A stretch of 64,000 bases of DNA from positions 1-64,000 of IMG/VR virus record IMGVR_UViG_3300032236_001082, one strand, 5' to 3'. Each line of letters starts with the position of its first letter. Positions within the stretch are counted from its first letter, which is position 1. The notes below the pieces were generated by a model that saw only the letters and a list, made by a program, of their open reading frames with translations, did no database searches and was not told the origin of the DNA. The translations under genes were made by a program, and so were the position numbers. This DNA is from a virus. This document shows, piece by piece, positions 55,611 through 62,295 of this stretch.

Positions 55611-55807
55611 TAGTTTAATCTCTCCTTAATCCATACCCACAAATGCTCGTGCCAATAATATAACGCTGTCTCAAACAACATCTCGGCAGAAGCTAATTTT
55701 AATCCTACTGTCCATTCACTAGTAATGAATGTACCCAAAAGTGTTACCATTAAAAAGTGAAATAAATACCAGCTAAATGTTTTTAGTAAGATTAGTTTAT
55801 GCTTCAT
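55610..55807 (-). CDS. DUF2061 membrane protein (65 aa)
   Basis: KTFSWYLFHFLMVTLLGTFI and ALYYWHEHLWVWIKERL fit DUF2061, a two-helix membrane family with a conserved YY-x-HE-x-x-W end. Unknown function. Starts inside the stop of the gene at 55929. Confidence 0.8.
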   Translation of the reverse strand: MKHKLILLKTFSWYLFHFLMVTLLGTFITSEWTVGLKLASAEMLFETALYYWHEHLWVWIKERLN

Positions 55808-55929
55808 TTTGTTTTAGCGTATCCTGTCTTCTTTTTGTTCATTGATCCTGGCAACTTCCCGCCAGGTCCTTTGTGATTCTTTTGTCGAATCTCTAAAGCT
55901 TTTTTGATTTTTTCAGTCTTATTTCCCAT
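55804..55929 (-). CDS. Small basic protein (41 aa)
   Basis: ATG 55929 after AGGAGAATC. Lys-rich (KTEKIKKALEIRQKNHKG, NKKKTGYAK) with GPGGKLPG in the middle. Probably binds nucleic acid. ATGA overlap downstream. Confidence 0.6.
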   Translation of the reverse strand: MGNKTEKIKKALEIRQKNHKGPGGKLPGSMNKKKTGYAKTK

Positions 55930-55939
55930 GATTCTCCTA

Positions 55940-56773
55940 TTATATCATATTATTAATGTCTGGCTTGGTTAAAGTGGCCCAGACACCATTAAAATATCTT
56001 TCTTCTGGCTTAAATCCGCCAGTTATAGTGTGTACAAGTTTAAATAAATCGGGAATTAAGATGTCTCCCTGTTGCCATTTATGCACTATTCTAATGTCTT
56101 CATTGTTCTTCACTTGATCGTTTAAGAACATCATAATTCTATTAAATTCTTTTTCCATTGGATCGGAAGGCTCAAAACCATTATATCTTGCTAAATATTT
56201 GTACTTAGAGGGATCAGCATTGAAATCAACGTGAGCCATCAATTCGCCCGTTCTATAATGTTTAGAAGCGCAATTTGCCAATATGACATCATCAAAATAA
56301 TAAAAATAGGTTTGGGAGTCTGTAATTATCTGTTGCTCTTGAGGATTTAAAAGATTCCATAATTTGTGGGCATCTACAAAGTAAGTTTTACCGCTGTCTG
56401 GACTACAAGTAAATGTCTTCATGTTCCAAATAGCACCAGCAGTTCTATTCTTTCTATAGAAATGCTCTAGGTGCCAAGTGATTACAATATCGTCATTTCC
56501 CCACTTTTCGTTATAAGCGTGTTTGTGGTTTTCTGAATAAAAAGCATAAGCATTAAATGCTTCAAGATTTTCTGGGTCATCAAAAGACTTAGTATTAGGA
56601 AACCAGCCAGCTTTATCTCCAAATATTTTAAGTATTTCTACTTGTTCTTCTTTTGAAACATCCCCACCTCTAAAACAGATGACAGAATTTTCCTCAAATT
56701 TATCAAAATAATATTGAAGGTTATCTTTAATTCCTTCTATACCTGGATACTGTGTAATATATGGACTTAGCAT
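55940..56773 (-). CDS. TauD/TfdA-like 2OG dioxygenase
   Basis: 277 residues. H101-x-E103 (ITWHLEHFY) uses Glu in place of the usual Asp; H248 (LVHTITGG) and R259 (EERYFNGVW) complete the iron and 2OG sites, and FTCSPDSGKTYFVDA is the typical strand before the lid. This branch usually acts on small molecules rather than peptides, so it is separate in function from the P4H cassette. Confidence 0.8.
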   Translation of the reverse strand: MLSPYITQYPGIEGIKDNLQYYFDKFEENSVICFRGGDVSKEEQVEILKIFGDKAGWFPNTKSFDDPENLEAFNAYAFYSENHKHAYNEKWGNDDIVITWHLEHFYRKNRTAGAIWNMKTFTCSPDSGKTYFVDAHKLWNLLNPQEQQIITDSQTYFYYFDDVILANCASKHYRTGELMAHVDFNADPSKYKYLARYNGFEPSDPMEKEFNRIMMFLNDQVKNNEDIRIVHKWQQGDILIPDLFKLVHTITGGFKPEERYFNGVWATLTKPDINNMI

Positions 56774-56998
56774 TTAGTTACTTGATTGGGATGGCTTTTG
56801 ATTGATGTACTCCCGCTCATCAATAATTTCGTATGCTTGATTATCAAGCTTTTCTTGGTTTTTATTGTAATGATGACCACAAAACATTAATTCTCCGCTT
56901 ATTAATTTAACTAAAACAAAAGCTTGAGAACCACATGCATCACATCTATCAATTACATTTAATGTACGATCTGCTTTTTCTTGTGTCATTGTCATCAT
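56774..56998 (-). CDS. DUF7455-like zinc protein (74 aa)
   Basis: Start at ATG 56998 (MMTMTQEKADRTLNVIDRC); the longer frame runs through a tRNA and is not credible. CDACGSQAFVLVKLISGELM with FCGHHYNKN is the DUF7455 signature, known almost only from actinobacteria and their phages. Binds zinc; role unknown. Confidence 0.8.
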   Translation of the reverse strand: MMTMTQEKADRTLNVIDRCDACGSQAFVLVKLISGELMFCGHHYNKNQEKLDNQAYEIIDEREYINQKPSQSSN

Positions 56999-57039
56999 AG
57001 GTATAGTATATCCTTTTATATTAGTAGTTACAAGTTTAG

Positions 57040-57112
57040 TGCCTCCAGTAGGGCTCGAACCTACGACCCGCAGATTAAAAGTCTGCTGCTCTACCAACTG
57101 AGCTATAGAAGC
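57040..57112 (-). tRNA. tRNA-Lys(UUU)
   Basis: Complete cloverleaf of 73 bases: acceptor GCTTCTA/TGGAGGC, anticodon loop CTTTTAA, T loop TTCGAGC, discriminator A. CCA is not encoded. Confidence 0.95.
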
Positions 57113-57116
57113 AAGT

Positions 57117-57243
57117 GATCAATACAGGTAAAGGGAAACTACTGTATTGATCGTGATACTGCTGGTTTACCCTAGCCTTTTGCCAGCCTATTGTCCACGT
57201 CTGGAGTCGGACCCATTTTCTTCCGCCACGCAATAGTTGTATC
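57117..57243 (-). ncRNA. Structured RNA between tRNA-Lys and tRNA-Leu
   Basis: No gene fits. Outer stem GATAC/GTATC (57243-57239 with 57159-57155) encloses two hairpins, CTATTG/CAATAG and GCTGG/CCAGC; a separate perfect 11-bp hairpin GATCAATACAG/CTGTATTGATC ends the segment. It would be freed by processing of the flanking tRNAs. Not a tRNA: no T-loop. Confidence 0.5.
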
Positions 57244-57244
57244 G

Positions 57245-57317
57245 TACCCCAAGACAGATTCGAACTGTCGCTGTATGGATTTTAAGTCCACTATCTCTAC
57301 CGCTGGATTACTGGGGC
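57245..57317 (-). tRNA. tRNA with anticodon UAA (Leu), class I shape
   Basis: 73 bases: acceptor GCCCCAG/TTGGGGT (G-U at both ends), anticodon loop CTTAAAA, T arm GACAG-TTCGAAT-CTGTC, discriminator A. The variable loop is only five bases, whereas bacterial tRNA-Leu has a long variable arm. It reads UUA by anticodon, but what it is charged with is open. Confidence 0.85.
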
Positions 57318-57321
57318 TTGG

Positions 57322-57393
57322 AGCCCCCCGTCAGGATTGAACTGACGACCTTCCGCTTACAAGGCGGATGCTCTACCACTGAGCTAGGGAGGC
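57322..57393 (-). tRNA. tRNA-Thr(UGU)
   Basis: 72 bases: acceptor GCCTCCC/GGGGGGC, anticodon loop CTTGTAA, T loop TTCAATC, discriminator U. Confidence 0.93.
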
Positions 57394-57397
57394 GGAT

Positions 57398-57547
57398 GCC
57401 AACCGTGATAAAAAACCGTTGGCTGTAGATACCTATCTAATTCTGCAGAGCAATCTCCATCGTGCTGAACCACTTCGTATGATGCAGTTAGAACTCAATT
57501 TATCGGTATCCAACATCTCAGAATAAATTGTTCAGATTTATTCTTTG
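57398..57547 (-). ncRNA. Structured RNA between tRNA-Thr and tRNA-Arg
   Basis: Hairpin AGAATAAAT/ATTTATTCT, then an outer stem GGATACC/GGTATCT enclosing CTGCA/TGCAG, then hairpin GCCAAC/GTTGGC. The outer stem repeats the GATAC/GTATC pairing of the other gap RNA. No tRNA arms or reading frame found. Confidence 0.45.
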
Positions 57548-57549
57548 AG

Positions 57550-57622
57550 CCCCCTCGGCACGATTCGAACGTGCGACGCAGGCCTTAGAAGAGCCTCGCT
57601 CTATCCTCTGAGCTACGAAGGG
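57550..57622 (-). tRNA. tRNA-Arg(UCU)
   Basis: 73 bases: acceptor CCCTTCG/CGAGGGG, anticodon loop CTTCTAA, T loop TTCGAAT, discriminator G. It lies eight bases after the AhpD stop. Confidence 0.93.
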
Positions 57623-57629
57623 AAACCTA

Positions 57630-58142
57630 TTATGCAGAAAGAATTTTACTTAAAGAATTAACTGTTGCTGCAATTCTTCCGATATCACGCAACTGTTCTA
57701 CTGTATATCCTTCTTGCTTGAGAGTCTCATAATGCGCCTTAACGCAGAAATGACACTTACCAATAATTGATGAAGCTAATGAATATGCTTCAAACTTAGC
57801 TTTTGTTGTACCGCCGTGTGATGCAATAGCATTCATTCTTAACTGTGCTGGTAAACCAGACAAAGCAGAATCATCCGCCATTTCAACGTAAGGATACCAC
57901 ACATTGTTTTGAGCCATCAAGGCACCAGCAGTCAAAGCAGCATTTTTTTCTACTTCATCCGTTGCGCCTGCAGCAATAAATGCCAAAAGCTTTCCATTTC
58001 CTGTTGCAAAAGCAGCAGCAATTGCTAAATAAGTAACTTGATCTGGGTCAATCGTAGAACGATTGACCACAGCATCTAAGTTCAACTTAATATCTTTTGC
58101 ATATTCTGGCAAAGAATCTTTTAGTTGATCAACCCAAGACAT
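57630..58142 (-). CDS. ahpD: AhpD-like alkylhydroperoxidase
   Basis: 170 residues from ATG 58142, which overlaps the AhpC stop and follows GGAGGGG. E118, C130, C133 and H137 (FEAYSLASSIIGKCHFCVKA then HYE) match the catalytic set and numbering of Mycobacterium AhpD. AhpD reduces AhpC and is itself reduced by lipoyl proteins; such pairing is typical of actinobacteria. The catalytic set is intact, so it is probably active. Confidence 0.92.
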   Translation of the reverse strand: MSWVDQLKDSLPEYAKDIKLNLDAVVNRSTIDPDQVTYLAIAAAFATGNGKLLAFIAAGATDEVEKNAALTAGALMAQNNVWYPYVEMADDSALSGLPAQLRMNAIASHGGTTKAKFEAYSLASSIIGKCHFCVKAHYETLKQEGYTVEQLRDIGRIAATVNSLSKILSA

Positions 58143-58678
58143 TAGAGAGTTGCCCCTCCAAGTGGACGATTGCAAGCACAAAGCTCACCAGTCTGAAGTG
58201 CATCCAAGACACGAAGTGCCTCATCCGCATTGCGACCAACATCTAGGTTGTTTACTGTAATATGCTGAATTACATTCTCTGGGTCAACAATAAATGTTGC
58301 ACGGAGTGTAACTCCTTGTGGGGTAATAATGCCCAAGTCTGATGAGAGTTCACGTGCTGAGTCAGCAAATGCCCATGAGTTTGTCTTAGCAAGATCTTCA
58401 TGGTTATTACGCCAAGCGACCTTACAGAACTCATTATCAACTGAACCTGTCATAAGTACCGCATCACGGTCATTAAAATCATTAACTAACTTGTCGTATG
58501 CAACAATTTCTGTTGGACATACAAACGTAAAATCTTTTGGATAAAATGCAATAATCTTCCACTTTCCAGCGAAAGAATCTTGATTCAAGTTCTCAAAAGA
58601 AGAATCATCATACGCCAATGCTCCTGGCTTAACACCAACAACATTGAAGTTTCCTAACTTATCTCCTACGGTCTTCAT
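58142..58678 (-). CDS. ahpC: AhpC-type peroxiredoxin
   Basis: 178 residues. Peroxidatic C54 in FTFVCPTEIVAYD and resolving cysteines C167/C169 in ELCACNRPLGG. AILMTGSVDNEFCKVAWRNN-type segment and RATFIVDPENVIQHITVN fit the 2-Cys family. Reduces H2O2 and organic peroxides using AhpD or thioredoxin, both encoded here. Coupled to ahpD by one-base overlap, and flanked by tRNAs. Confidence 0.95.
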   Translation of the reverse strand: MKTVGDKLGNFNVVGVKPGALAYDDSSFENLNQDSFAGKWKIIAFYPKDFTFVCPTEIVAYDKLVNDFNDRDAVLMTGSVDNEFCKVAWRNNHEDLAKTNSWAFADSARELSSDLGIITPQGVTLRATFIVDPENVIQHITVNNLDVGRNADEALRVLDALQTGELCACNRPLGGATL

Positions 58679-58710
58679 ATTTCTCCTTATATAAGAAGGC
58701 TTGCGCCTTG

Positions 58711-58784
58711 CGATCTCAACGGGACTTGAACCCGCAACCTCTACCGTGACAGGGTAGCGATCTAACCAATTGATCTATGAGATC
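58711..58784 (-). tRNA. tRNA-Asp(GUC)
   Basis: 74 bases: acceptor GATCTCA/TGAGATC, anticodon loop CTGTCAC, T loop TTCAAGT, discriminator G. Confidence 0.93.
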
Positions 58785-58788
58785 CTAG

Positions 58789-58862
58789 TGGAACAGCTCG
58801 GACTTGAACCGAGGATTACCGAATTATGAGTTCGGGGCTTTAACCAACTAAGCTACTGTTCC
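58789..58862 (-). tRNA. tRNA-Met(CAU)
   Basis: 74 bases: acceptor GGAACAG/CTGTTCC, anticodon loop CTCATAA, T loop TTCAAGT, discriminator A. Acceptor base pair 1-72 is G-C, so an elongator type; an Ile2-type (lysidine) tRNA cannot be excluded. Confidence 0.92.
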
Positions 58863-58867
58863 TTTGG

Positions 58868-58941
58868 TAGAATGTTTGCGAATTGAACGCAACTCTAGGG
58901 AGGATATAAGCCACCACCTGACCACCAGCCAGCCACATTCC
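58868..58941 (-). tRNA. Degenerate tRNA-like gene, anticodon UAU (Ile)
   Basis: Acceptor GGAATGT/ACATTCT, anticodon loop CTTATAT in a GGTGG/CCTCC stem with one T-T mismatch, T arm TTGCG-TTCAATT-CGCAA, discriminator A and an encoded CCA (58865-58867). Spacing 8-26 and T arm are canonical, but U8 and A14 are replaced. It fills the gap between two good tRNAs with one base to spare. Confidence 0.55.
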
Positions 58942-58942
58942 G

Positions 58943-59015
58943 CTGGGGTGACAGGGATCGAACCTGTGACACTTCGATTAACAGTCGAATGCTCTGCCTG
59001 CTGAGCTACACCCCA
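58943..59015 (-). tRNA. tRNA-Asn(GUU)
   Basis: 73 bases: acceptor TGGGGTG/CACCCCA, anticodon loop CTGTTAA, T loop TTCGATC, discriminator G. First tRNA after the array promoter. Confidence 0.93.
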
Positions 59016-59020
59016 AAAGG

Positions 59021-59133
59021 GTACGGTAAGCAAATCCATCTGCACAGGCGTTGGGGTCTCTTACACCGCAAACGCTATAGCCGAGTATGTAATATGTAAC
59101 TATAACATCCTAAGAAAGTGTTGCTTACCGTAC
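59021..59133 (-). ncRNA. Structured leader RNA of the tRNA array
   Basis: Closed by a perfect 13-bp stem (GTACGGTAAGCAA at 59021 with TTGCTTACCGTAC ending 59133) with further stems inside (GCGTT/AACGC, TATAG/CTATA). A perfect promoter predicts the transcript start at or within a base of 59133, so the 5' end itself forms the stem. RNase P cutting at tRNA-Asn would release it with about five extra bases. No reading frame; not a tRNA. Confidence 0.7.
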
Positions 59134-59139
59134 TATCAT

Positions 59140-59169
59140 ATTATACTATTAAGGGTTATTTGATGTCAA
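59140..59169 (-). promoter_or_regulatory. Perfect consensus promoter of the tRNA array
   Basis: On the minus strand, TTGACA (59169-59164), 18 bases, TATAAT (59145-59140). It overlaps the 3' end of the SDR gene. Confidence 0.9.
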
Positions 59170-59743
59170 TAGTTTTGCCATTATAAGACGTGTCTGCATC
59201 TAATATTAAATTAGCTATATCTTCACGCATAGAATCTGTGATTGTGGCTGGGGATATTGAAAACATTGATTGATTATCTGATAATTGACTTGAAGCCGAT
59301 CTAACGAATGCTTCTACTCCCGCCTTTACAGCAGAATAGTGTGCATCTTGAATAGGGATATCAGCAGCAATTGATGATATAAATACTATTTGTCCATCAA
59401 ACTCAAGCATATGTGTTAGATTCATTATAAGTGAAATATAATTAATTAAGAATGCATCATAAAAACTTATCATTTCATCTTCAGCAACGTCTTTATAACT
59501 TCTACCCAAACCACTACCAGATAAAAATATTATCTTTGAGTAAAAATGTTTAGGAAGAAATGTAAAAAACATTTCTATAGAATGCTTATCATACAAATCA
59601 AGCTTAATCCAAGTGTAGTTATTGTATATCTTATCAACTTGTCTAAATGTCATTGCAGCGATTTCATAACCATTATTTTCTAATTTTGAAATGATAGGTT
59701 GAGCTAGGCTGGAAGTCCCGCCTATTATTAATACTTTTTTCAT
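59156..59743 (-). CDS. Short-chain dehydrogenase/reductase
   Basis: 195 residues. VLIIGGTSSLAQPIIS is the nucleotide-binding loop, VFISSIAADIPIQDAHYSAVK holds Ser and the Y-x3-K catalytic pair. Shorter than the usual 250 because the C-terminal substrate loop is small. It likely oxidises or reduces a sugar or alcohol; its neighbours (fibre, collagen-like protein) suggest a sugar for virion or surface modification. Confidence 0.85.
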   Translation of the reverse strand: MKKVLIIGGTSSLAQPIISKLENNGYEIAAMTFRQVDKIYNNYTWIKLDLYDKHSIEMFFTFLPKHFYSKIIFLSGSGLGRSYKDVAEDEMISFYDAFLINYISLIMNLTHMLEFDGQIVFISSIAADIPIQDAHYSAVKAGVEAFVRSASSQLSDNQSMFSISPATITDSMREDIANLILDADTSYNGKTIDIK

Positions 59744-59749
59744 TTTATC

Positions 59750-60328
59750 CTATATCGTTGTATTGTTGGAAGATCGGTTTCCGTACCCCGCAGATGACTG
59801 TCCATCATTTTCATATGTCGCTCTTGACGGGAAATAATATCTTGCATCTTGCATTGTGGAATTAAATTCTGGTCCCATTTGACCTTTATTGGATGGAACA
59901 AAAACTCCATCCCAAATTGATTTTTTGATAGGAATGCAATTAGGAACTGTTTTGCCATCTTGTTCTTTTGTACCAGCATATTGATATCCTTCCCAACATG
60001 GTCCTTTACCTTTTGTAACACAATATGCACACTTTTCCGTATCAGAAATATAATGATGATCATTTCCTAAATCATCGCATCCGCATGTCATGCATTTATT
60101 AACCACGTTATTCTCCTTATACTCCTCTGGGGTTTTAGTAGTCCTAACTTCATCGCTAAGTAGGTCTATTTTGGGGTTATCTAGGCCTTTAAGGGCCTCT
60201 TCTGCCTCTTCCTTAGTAAGGTAACAACCTATTGATTGTCCCGTCCCAGACTTTAAAATAGAGTATCCGTGTTGACAATCTGGCGTACCAAACTCTATTG
60301 ACCAGCCATCTCCACCTGTAAATATCAT
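59750..60328 (-). CDS. Cys-rich virion-associated protein
   Basis: 192 residues. N-terminus: GWSIEFGTPDCQHGYSILKS resembles a small domain with a helix (KEEAEEALKGL). Middle: CMTCGCDDLGNDHHYIS with CAYCVTKGKGPCWEGYQ, a zinc ribbon. C-terminal KKSIWDGVFVPSNKG matches the end of the 52.1-52.9 kb protein. Starts exactly after the fibre gene. Confidence 0.65.
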   Translation of the reverse strand: MIFTGGDGWSIEFGTPDCQHGYSILKSGTGQSIGCYLTKEEAEEALKGLDNPKIDLLSDEVRTTKTPEEYKENNVVNKCMTCGCDDLGNDHHYISDTEKCAYCVTKGKGPCWEGYQYAGTKEQDGKTVPNCIPIKKSIWDGVFVPSNKGQMGPEFNSTMQDARYYFPSRATYENDGQSSAGYGNRSSNNTTI

Positions 60329-61215
60329 TACCAGTTGTCTCCTGCATGATAATCAATTTTTTTCCAAATTGGTGTTGAATTGTTTACATAATCTTTTATA
60401 CATACATATAAGAAGGAAGAATCATGTGCGATCATACCCTCAACATCTCCAGATACTCCATAAGAATGTGCGGGAACAGAAGATTTTACAATAACAGATT
60501 TAATATCGCTATTGTAAGAAATTTCACCCGTTGAAGTATTATAAGATAATGGCTTTATGCCTGAAGATTGTGGTTTATAGCCTATACCATTTATATAAGT
60601 TTTACCACCATCTTGGTAGATACCATTAGATCCCCCACCAAAATAAATCTTACCTATGCCAGACTCTTCAACTAAACGCAAAACTACATTATCGTTTCCA
60701 TCATGCAATTCAATATTGTTTGCAATAATTGCGGGAAGCTGGGCTTGTGCAATACCATCAATAAAGAATACACCGTTATCAATAGTTAAAGCAACTTGCT
60801 GATTTGTTGTAGCGTCCGTAATATAGATAGTACCTTCACCGATTGAAATAGATTTCCATCTGTGTGTATCATTTCCAAGAGTGTAAGCATTGTCTGAGGC
60901 TGGGATCAGGTCTGTACCTATTACAGTTTTACCAGATCCATCTGTACCAATATTTTGTGCCATTCCCGTTCCAAAAGAAATATACCCTTTTGAAGAATCT
61001 TCAAAACCTCTTATTGAAAGTGTATTTGCAAGGTTAACATCACCAAGCCAAACATCATCACCAATTTTAACATTGGTTCCATTGCCGTTATTTGTTACAT
61101 ATAACTTATCATATGTATCTGTGGGGGTTCCATTTCCTGCTGGACCTTGTGCTCCAGTGTCACCTTTAGGCCCTGGGGCTCCTGTTCCTGGGGTGCTTAT
61201 ATGAATTCTAGACAT
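60328..61215 (-). CDS. Collagen-like tail fibre
   Basis: 295 residues. Residues 12-27 are Gly-X-Y triplets (GAPGPKGDTGAQGPAG), with Pro in X or Y. Then a fibre body: YLTNNGNGTNVKIGDDVWLG-like strands, IPASDNAYTLGNDTHRWKS (a common fibre adaptor motif) and a C-terminal HSYGVSGDVEGMIAHDS knob with a CIKDYVNN end. Collagen-like parts of phage fibres often form the trimer neck. The short GAP triplet is a possible P4H site. Confidence 0.85.
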   Translation of the reverse strand: MSRIHISTPGTGAPGPKGDTGAQGPAGNGTPTDTYDKLYVTNNGNGTNVKIGDDVWLGDVNLANTLSIRGFEDSSKGYISFGTGMAQNIGTDGSGKTVIGTDLIPASDNAYTLGNDTHRWKSISIGEGTIYITDATTNQQVALTIDNGVFFIDGIAQAQLPAIIANNIELHDGNDNVVLRLVEESGIGKIYFGGGSNGIYQDGGKTYINGIGYKPQSSGIKPLSYNTSTGEISYNSDIKSVIVKSSVPAHSYGVSGDVEGMIAHDSSFLYVCIKDYVNNSTPIWKKIDYHAGDNW

Positions 61216-61499
61216 TAATCTTGCACCAAGATGACTGCAACTGATGGAGTACCACTTGCTGCGATTGCGTATAAGTCATCCCCTGCTGAAACATCAAGGC
61301 TAAGTGCTCCACCTGGAATTAATCTAAATCCATAAGAGCTAGAAGTTACATTAGAACCACCGATATAAATATTAATTGAAGAATCAACATTTTGCATAGA
61401 AACGGCTACATCTCTATTGTAAAATGGATCTATTGCTTCAGCAGTCAATTTGACTGGTGTAGAAGAATTAAGTGTTACTAAATTGTGTGTTAAAGACAT
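61215..61499 (-). CDS. Small beta virion protein (94 aa)
   Basis: TLNSSTPVKLTAEAIDPF, SINIYIGGSNVTSSSYGFRL and DVSAGDDLYAIAASG form a small beta sandwich of a type seen near tail genes. Its start is one base after the fibre gene end. No function known. Confidence 0.7.
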   Translation of the reverse strand: MSLTHNLVTLNSSTPVKLTAEAIDPFYNRDVAVSMQNVDSSINIYIGGSNVTSSSYGFRLIPGGALSLDVSAGDDLYAIAASGTPSVAVILVQD

Positions 61500-61532
61500 T
61501 ATTGGTACCTCCAGTACGTTTATATTATACCA

Positions 61533-61790
61533 TTATTGTTTATAAATATCACTCAAGATATCTTCATCTGGTTTAGATGGATCATTATCTGTATACAATG
61601 CCTTCAAAGCTTTTTTATTTTCCATCTTTTGTGCTGATTCTCCCATACCAATCATAAGCATGACAGAAGGAATAATTATATCAATTGGAAGGCTAGGAAA
61701 GTGTTTATTTATATATAGGATTAAAGCAGAAAGATACCCAGCTATTTTAGCTGGGTTCTTCCTAGTATAATTTGCTACTCTTGCCCACAT
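61533..61790 (-). CDS. Small membrane protein (85 aa), holin-like
   Basis: Helix-rich: GYLSALILYINKHFPSLP and IDIIIPSVMLMIGMGES are two membrane segments, then a charged tail. This size and layout, next to further membrane proteins, is that of holins or antiholins. Confidence 0.65.
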   Translation of the reverse strand: MWARVANYTRKNPAKIAGYLSALILYINKHFPSLPIDIIIPSVMLMIGMGESAQKMENKKALKALYTDNDPSKPDEDILSDIYKQ

Positions 61791-61805
61791 GTATTAATTA
61801 TATCA

Positions 61806-62108
61806 TTAATTAGATGTAGGTGCTTTTTTGTCTACCGCTGCAAAAGCTGCATTAATTTCATCTACTGTAAGCTTGCCGTCATCTAGGAAACCACGTGCGA
61901 GTCTTTCGACTACAGTGGCTACGCCTAATGTGCCTGCAAGTATGACTGCTTTAGCAGTGCTTATGCCAACTACGGCACCCGCACCAATAACACTCAAACC
62001 AGAAGCAGCAAAAACAGCAACAATTCGCATGAATATGTTATTAATGCTTGCTATTGCACCAGATCCAACTTGTGTTGGCTCTTCTACAACTTTATCGTTC
62101 TTTGCCAT
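61806..62108 (-). CDS. Membrane protein (100 aa) with EF-hand-like loop
   Basis: Two hydrophobic helices (MRIVAVFAASGLSVIGAGAV, AVILAGTLGVATVVE) then DDGKLTVDEINAAF, which has the acidic spacing of an EF-hand calcium loop. Actinophage holin-region proteins often look like this. AAAGGAG site before the ATG. Confidence 0.7.
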   Translation of the reverse strand: MAKNDKVVEEPTQVGSGAIASINNIFMRIVAVFAASGLSVIGAGAVVGISTAKAVILAGTLGVATVVERLARGFLDDGKLTVDEINAAFAAVDKKAPTSN

Positions 62109-62112
62109 TTTG

Positions 62113-62295
62113 TTACTCCTTTCCTTTTGGATTTCTTAATCTATATGTTGCGACCCACAAGAAGATAGAGATAAGTATTGCATCTCCAACAACTGTTTTT
62201 GCAGATCCCGTCAAAACAAGCCATGCAGAGAATAGACCAACGAAAGTCCAAATCTGATTGGCTAGGTCTGACATTAAACCTTTAATTAGTTTCAT
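62113..62295 (-). CDS. Small membrane protein (60 aa), holin-like
   Basis: AAGGAGG site before ATG 62295. WTFVGLFSAWLVLTGSA and AILISIFLWVATYRL are two helices with a basic end (RNPKGKE). ATGA overlap with the PA14 gene. With its two neighbours it makes three membrane proteins in a row, a typical lysis block. Confidence 0.7.
   Translation of the reverse strand: MKLIKGLMSDLANQIWTFVGLFSAWLVLTGSAKTVVGDAILISIFLWVATYRLRNPKGKE

Noticed and set aside
56999-57097. Longer start of the DUF7455 gene
   Set aside because: The extra codons are the complement of tRNA-Lys sequence and would not be translated.
57237-57428. Plus-strand open frame of 63 codons
   Set aside because: It runs across two tRNA genes on the opposite strand.
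59740-60063. Minus-strand basic frame of 107 codons
   Set aside because: Fully overlapped out of frame by the Cys-rich virion-associated protein gene, with poor composition and no ribosome site.
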